Shown in pieces: positions 59,755 through 64,000 of a DNA stretch of 64,000 nt. The stretch is from positions 129,501 through 193,500 of the forward strand of contig CAJNDS010002319.1 of assembly GCA_905221605.1 (NCBI GenBank). The letters run 5' to 3'. The stretch comes from Symbiodinium natans (lineage: Eukaryota > Sar > Dinophyceae > Suessiales > Symbiodiniaceae). Made by a program: the position numbers and the translations under genes. Below the pieces are notes generated by a model. It did no database searches and had not been told where the DNA came from. It saw only the letters and a program-made list of their open reading frames with translations. Position 1 is the stretch's first letter. Every line of letters begins with the position of its first letter.

Positions 59755-59840
59755 GTTTAGGGTTTAGGGTTTAGGGTTTAGGGTTTAGGGTTTAGGGTTT
59801 AGGGTTTAGGGTTTAGGGTTTAGGTTTAGGGTTTAGGGTT
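59755..59840 (+). repeat. TTTAGGG tract
   Basis: About 12 heptamers, one shortened to TTAGGG. Confidence 0.93.
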
Positions 59841-60806
59841 CTGGGCTTAGGGTTTGCTTCAGAACCCCCTTACCTACCTGGGATGGCCCTTAAAACCCCC
59901 TGAAAGACATTCGTAAGAAAGAATATAAAATGTCCCGAAGGGCCTACCGAGCTACTATTTGCTTAAGAACCCCTCGAAAAGGAAAGGACGAGAATCCCAA
60001 AAGTAACCTTACAAGGGAAGAACCGTGTTTTGGGGGCCGGGTCGGTATAGGCAGAAAAATGATGGTAGGCATTATTGGGGGGAGCCTCGGCCCCCTGAAC
60101 TCTGAAAACACGCAACTTTGGGGTCTACGATTTTAGGGGTTTTGGGTTAAACCCTAAACCCTAATCCCTAAACCCTCAACCCTCAACCCTCAACCCGAAA
60201 CCCTAAGTTAAGCCTGCAGAATCCATATATGACAGGGAGGTGAGACCAGCAATCCTCACTCCCGTCGTCCAATGCATCTCTGCGGCACGCTGGGGCCAAT
60301 GCGCAGAAGCCATGCCTGGCGACTTGTGTGCCTAGTTCATGGTTGGGATAATACTAAAAAATGTATGTGTTATTCCTTGTTGGGTTTAAGTACCCTTAAA
60401 CATGCAAAATGTTACCCAACTGTGACAAAGGTACGGGCTGTCCGTTGAGGGTTTAGGGGGTCGGGTTCTTAAGGGTTCAGGGGCTTCCGGGGTTGAGGGT
60501 TTTTGGGACTAAGGGTTTTGAGGCTCAGGGGTTTAGGCTTTTAGGGGCTTACGGGTCATAGATGGGTTCAGGTTTATAAAGGCCTAGCGGTTTATAGGGC
60601 TTAGCCCCCTGAATCCTCCGAATAGGCTTTCGGGTTTGAGAAAGTTGAAGGATTTTTGGGTTTGGAGAGCTGAGCTGAATGCTCCAGCGATTTACCGCAC
60701 CCTAAGCCCTAAACCCCAGACCCTAAACCCGAAGCCCTAAACACTAAACCCAACCCATCAACCCCGGCCCCAGCCTCCCCCTCTGCGTCCATTCCACTCA
60801 CAAAGT
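59841..60806. other. Mosaic, no gene recognised
   Basis: Plus ORF 59930-60136 (no domain), CCCTAAA/CCCTCAA (60150-60205), unique 60210-60440, degenerate GGGTTTAGG words (60445-60600), CCCTAAA-like (60700-60750). Confidence 0.5.
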
Positions 60807-61000
60807 ATGCTTGGAGGTTCATGGTACTTAGTAACTGTACCTATAGCCCAAATATAACACCATCAGGGTACTTGAGGGGCTTAAAGGTGGGTAATGACTA
60901 CACTTATGACTACACTTATGCTGGGTTACTATGTAGTATTATTATTAGTAGTAGTGGTGGTAGTAGTAGTAGTAGTTAGTAGTACCCTGAACCTCCAAGA
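60807..61000 (+). mobile_element. MITE family B with expanded TAG repeats
   Basis: TGCTTGGAGGTTCATGGTAC left end, AGTACCCTGAACCTCCAAG right end. The right inner arm carries a trinucleotide run (ATTATTATTAGTAGTAGTGG then TAGTAGTAGTAGTAG, 60938-60985), apparently grown from the TTAGTA of the arm. GACTACACTTAT is duplicated (60886, 60898). Confidence 0.85.
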
Positions 61001-61255
61001 AAAGGGACGGGGAGGTCGCAAGCCGAAATCATCACCACCACTGGTGCGCCCTCAGCCTTCTAAACCTCCACAAGAACCCCAAGGCGCTGGAAGGGGGGGT
61101 AAAGCTTCCGTAATCCCCCGAAACCCTCAAATCCCTCAACCCAAAACCCTAACCTTAAAGCCTTTTTTGGTGCACCTTATAAGGCTTATTTGGGAGTAAT
61201 CAGTCCGACCGACGAACGGCCGTCAAACTCGCGGCTCAGGCGTTCGAACTGCCTT

Positions 61256-61310
61256 ACTGGTGGTTAGTAGGGAATGAGGAAATGAGGTACCCTACAAAAT
61301 CCCTTAAAGG
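61256..61310 (+). mobile_element. MITE family C, left half
   Basis: ACTGGTGGTTAGTAGGGAAT GAGGAAATGAGGTACCCT; right half missing. Confidence 0.6.
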
Positions 61311-61499
61311 GCATGTTCAGGCTTTCGGGTTTAGGTTTCAGAGTTCAGGGTTGAGGGCTATAAGTACTCTTTTCCATACTTATAAATAAAGTGTCGACAT
61401 CAGAGGCGCAATTCCCAAACCGACGCACCGACACACCCCGCTCCCTGAAGCCCCACCAGATGTCAAAACTACCCGCTGCGCTGTCAGCCACCCCAAGCC

Positions 61500-61652
61500 C
61501 CCCCCCCCCCCCCAACCCCAACCCAAAATTCACAAACCCCAAGCCCTAAACTCCTAAACTCCTAAACTCCTAATCTCCTAATCTCCTAAACTCCTAAACT
61601 CCTAAACTCCTAAACTCCTAAACTCCTAAACTCCTAAACTCCTAAACTCCTA
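61500..61652 (-). repeat. C run and ACTCCTAA octamer array
   Basis: A 14-base C run, then about 13 copies of ACTCCTAA (61549-61652), an octamer derivative of the telomere-like repeat. Confidence 0.9.
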
Positions 61653-62060
61653 AACCCTGAACACCCCTATAAAGCCAGAGCCCTAAACTCCCCGCCCCCC
61701 CCCCCTCCACCCACCTCGCCTCGCCCAGTTGCTCCCGGGCGAAATACCAGCAGCCAACCCCGCCCAGTACGCACCTGCGCGCACTTTCGGGGCAAGAGGC
61801 GGCGAGCTTGCACGAGCTTAGGGTTTAGAACTTTAGGTTTAGGGTTTAGGGTTTAGGGTTTAGGGTTGAGGGTTTAGGGTTGAGGGTTTGGGATGCAACA
61901 GATGATCTGGAGGCAATAAAAGCACAATAAGAACAAACACATGGGAAGAACAATGCAATGATATGGCACCAAACAAGAATCTCATCGTAGAGTTACTTTA
62001 AGAAACTCTTGTCAAGAAGGCTTGGGTTGAGGGTTTGGGCTGTAAGGTCTCGGGCTTGGT
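61653..62060. other. Unique and repeat mosaic
   Basis: Unique 61700-61820, TTTAGGG/TTGAGGG (61818-61890), A-rich unique piece 61895-62025. No gene seen. Confidence 0.55.
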
Positions 62061-62185
62061 CTAGGGTTTAGGGTTTAGGGTTTAGGGTTTAGGGTTTAGG
62101 GTTTAGGGTTTAGGGTTTAGGGTTTAGGGTTTAGGGTTTAGGGTTTAGGGTTTAGGGTTCGGGGTTTAGGGTTTAGGGTGTTTCG
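62061..62185 (+). repeat. TTTAGGG tract
   Basis: About 14 perfect heptamers followed by three variants. Confidence 0.94.
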
Positions 62186-62330
62186 GTGTAGGGTTCCTGG
62201 AGCCAGGCGATCTGCTGACTCCAGCCTGACCGAAACCCGAAGCCCAAAAACCCTAAACCCGAAAAACCCCAAACTCTCCCCCCTAAACCCTAAACCCTAA
62301 ACCCTCAACCCTAAACCCTGAACCCTAAAC

Positions 62331-62445
62331 CCTAAGCCCTAAGCCCTAAGCCCTAAGCCCTAAGCCCTAAGCCCTAAGCCCTAAGCCCTAAGCCCTAAGC
62401 CCTAAGCCCTAAGCCCTAAGCCCTAAGCCCTAAGCCCTAAGCCCT
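62331..62445 (-). repeat. Homogeneous CCCTAAG array
   Basis: About 16 CCCTAAG heptamers after a short CCCTAAA run (62282-62330), a one-base variant amplified as a block. Confidence 0.95.
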
Positions 62446-63228
62446 AGCACAGAAAGGACCCAGGCGCATCGCGTCCAGGTTGGAGGCCTCAGAAGCCAGG
62501 ATCTCAGTCAAGTTGCAACTTCGGGGTGCGGGGCTTGTGGGGCGGGTTTAGGGTTTAGAGTTTAGGGTTTGGGGTTTGGGGTTTGGGGTTAGGGTTTAGG
62601 GTTTAGGGCTTGGGTTATGAAGCCCGGTGGCCTCTTTATCTGTTACCCTTATGCCTGAATAGAACCTCTAGATACCCTACTAAGAACCCCCTGCAAAACA
62701 GAAACCATACTTAAAGAGACCACCAAGCAATGTAAGGTTTGGGGTTTGGGGTTTAGGGTTTAAAGGGCCGGCGGTTTACGGGTTTAGGTGTTAGGGTTGT
62801 ATGTTTTAGGATGCAGAAGGATTGGGGGGGGGGGGGGGGGGGGGGGTGTATAGTGAGGAGGTATAGGGACGTATGATTTGGGAACCCGTTTATGGGGGCT
62901 TGGAATTCAGGGCTTCTAGGTTTGGGCACGAAGAGAGGAAGAACTTGCGCGGACTCACGGTTTGGGTTTAAGGCTTAGTAGGGTTTCTTAGGCTTTTCGA
63001 GCCTACTAGGTTTTAGGGCATATTGTGGTTTATGGAGGATTTTGGTTCAAGCTTAGGGAACTACAGACTTGGTAGGGCTTGTCATGATAAATCATGGCTT
63101 ATAAGGTGATAGGGTTTGAGGCTAGGTTGTGCAGCTTTTGGGTTTGAAGGGTTAGGGCTGCAAGGGTCAAGCTACCATGCAACACCCTGAACCCCAAAGT
63201 GCCTTCAAGGTTACGATGTTCTTGGGCC
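62446..63228. repeat. Mosaic with poly-G
   Basis: TTTAGGG/TTTGGGG (62547-62612, 62738-62765), a ~21-base G run (62825-62846), unique DNA to 63225. No gene seen. Confidence 0.65.
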
Positions 63229-63755
63229 CTAAACCCCAAACCCTAAACCCCAAACCCTAAACCCTAAACCCTAAACCCTAAACCCCAAACCCTAAACCCT
63301 AAACCCTAAACCCCAAACCCTAAACGCTAGCATGGGGCTCTAGCTTGGACCCTAAGATTGTCCCAAATGGGCTTGGGTACCCTTTTCGAGATCCTCTAGA
63401 GGAGCATACTGAGGGCGCGCATCCTTGGGGGTATATGGCCCTAGGCCCCAAACCTTAAACACTACACCCCAAACCCAAAACCCGAAACCCTAGACTCTGA
63501 AACCCCAAACCCAGAACCCTAAACCCTAAACCCTAAACCCTATACCCTAAACCCTAAACCCTAAACCCTAAACCCTAAGCCCACCAAAAGCGGCTCAACG
63601 AACTTATGAGAACTCGGAGTTCAATATCTGCTCCTTCTGTCGCAAAAGCTCAGAGTACCCCAACAAGGCTGTCAGGTATACCCTAAACCCTAAACCCTAA
63701 ACCCTAAACCCTAAACCCTAAACCCTAAACCCTTAACCCTTAACCCTAAACCCAA
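63229..63755 (-). repeat. Three CCCTAAA tracts
   Basis: 63229-63327 (with CCCCAAA interspersed), 63508-63580, 63680-63752, separated by unique DNA. The remainder to 64000 is unique or degenerate GGGTTT sequence; no gene seen. Confidence 0.9.
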
Positions 63756-64000
63756 TTCTCAGACTAAACCCTGCGATGAGTGCAGCTTCGGGACAGGTTG
63801 GGGCTGTGGCGGCAACGTCGCATCGCTTTTTGGCGACTCCATGGCCGCCATCGCTTGCTGTATAGATCTTACAGGGTTTCCAGCTTAGAGGGTTGTAGGC
63901 CGTAAAGGGTTCAAAGGGTTTTCGGGTTTTAGGGTCTTAGGGTTTTAAGGTCTCAGGGTTTCCAGGGCTCAGAGGGGTAATAGTAGGCCTTAAAGGGTTC

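Noticed and set aside
1-64000. Window as a chromosome end
   Set aside because: Telomere-like tracts are short, scattered and in both orientations; no terminal array at either edge.

Overview
The window looks like nuclear DNA of a dinoflagellate, probably Symbiodiniaceae or a relative. Four things point that way: hundreds of copies of the heptamer TTTAGGG/CCCTAAA, the telomere repeat reported for several dinoflagellates, scattered through the interior in both orientations; very small exons with GC or GT donors and acceptors followed by G; a dinoflagellate spliced-leader-like end (TTTGGCTCAAG) inside an LTR; and gene families common in these genomes (FNIP/LRR-like repeats behind a ubiquitin-like domain, CCCH-rich retroelement proteins, IS1595-like transposases). 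There are no bacterial operons, no rRNA and no CRISPR. One 100-N assembly gap sits inside a poly-C run at 40346-40445.

Layout. (1) About 0.5-17 kb, minus strand: I could join at least eight, probably ten, micro-exons of 25-64 bp into the first nucleotide-binding domain of an ABC transporter of the ABCC/MRP type. Its Walker A region, Q-loop, LSGGQ signature and Walker B are all present and in frame over about 16.5 kb. The introns consist largely of telomere-like tracts and small palindromic (MITE-like) elements. One of them holds a complete intronless gene (9787-11718) for a ubiquitin-like plus 24 x 22-residue FNIP-repeat protein, and a 58-bp minisatellite (about 12.65-13.60 kb). (2) About 17-42 kb: the same mosaic of telomere-like tracts, variant tracts, MITEs, C/G homopolymers, AT-rich microsatellites and short unique islands, some of which read like exons of genes I cannot name. 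(3) 42670-53137: an LTR retrotransposon with identical 287-bp LTRs, a 5-bp target duplication, a half-tRNA-Met-type primer site and a polypurine tract. It codes for RNA-binding Gag-like proteins (WW, S1, MLLE, SAM-like, six CCCH fingers) but shows no reverse transcriptase or integrase. A second element with an IS1595/Merlin-like transposase is nested inside it. Copies of a ~97-bp palindromic MITE lie on both sides. (4) 53-64 kb: telomere-like mosaic again, including a MITE whose arm is split by exactly 13 telomeric heptamers.

How it fits together: most of the DNA is mobile or telomere-derived, and the genes are tiny islands in it. The most notable ideas are that telomere repeats were added at internal sites, seen almost at base resolution in one MITE, and that a transporter gene still reads in frame although its introns are packed with such repeats. 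All calls come from reading the sequence; no database search or expression data was available.
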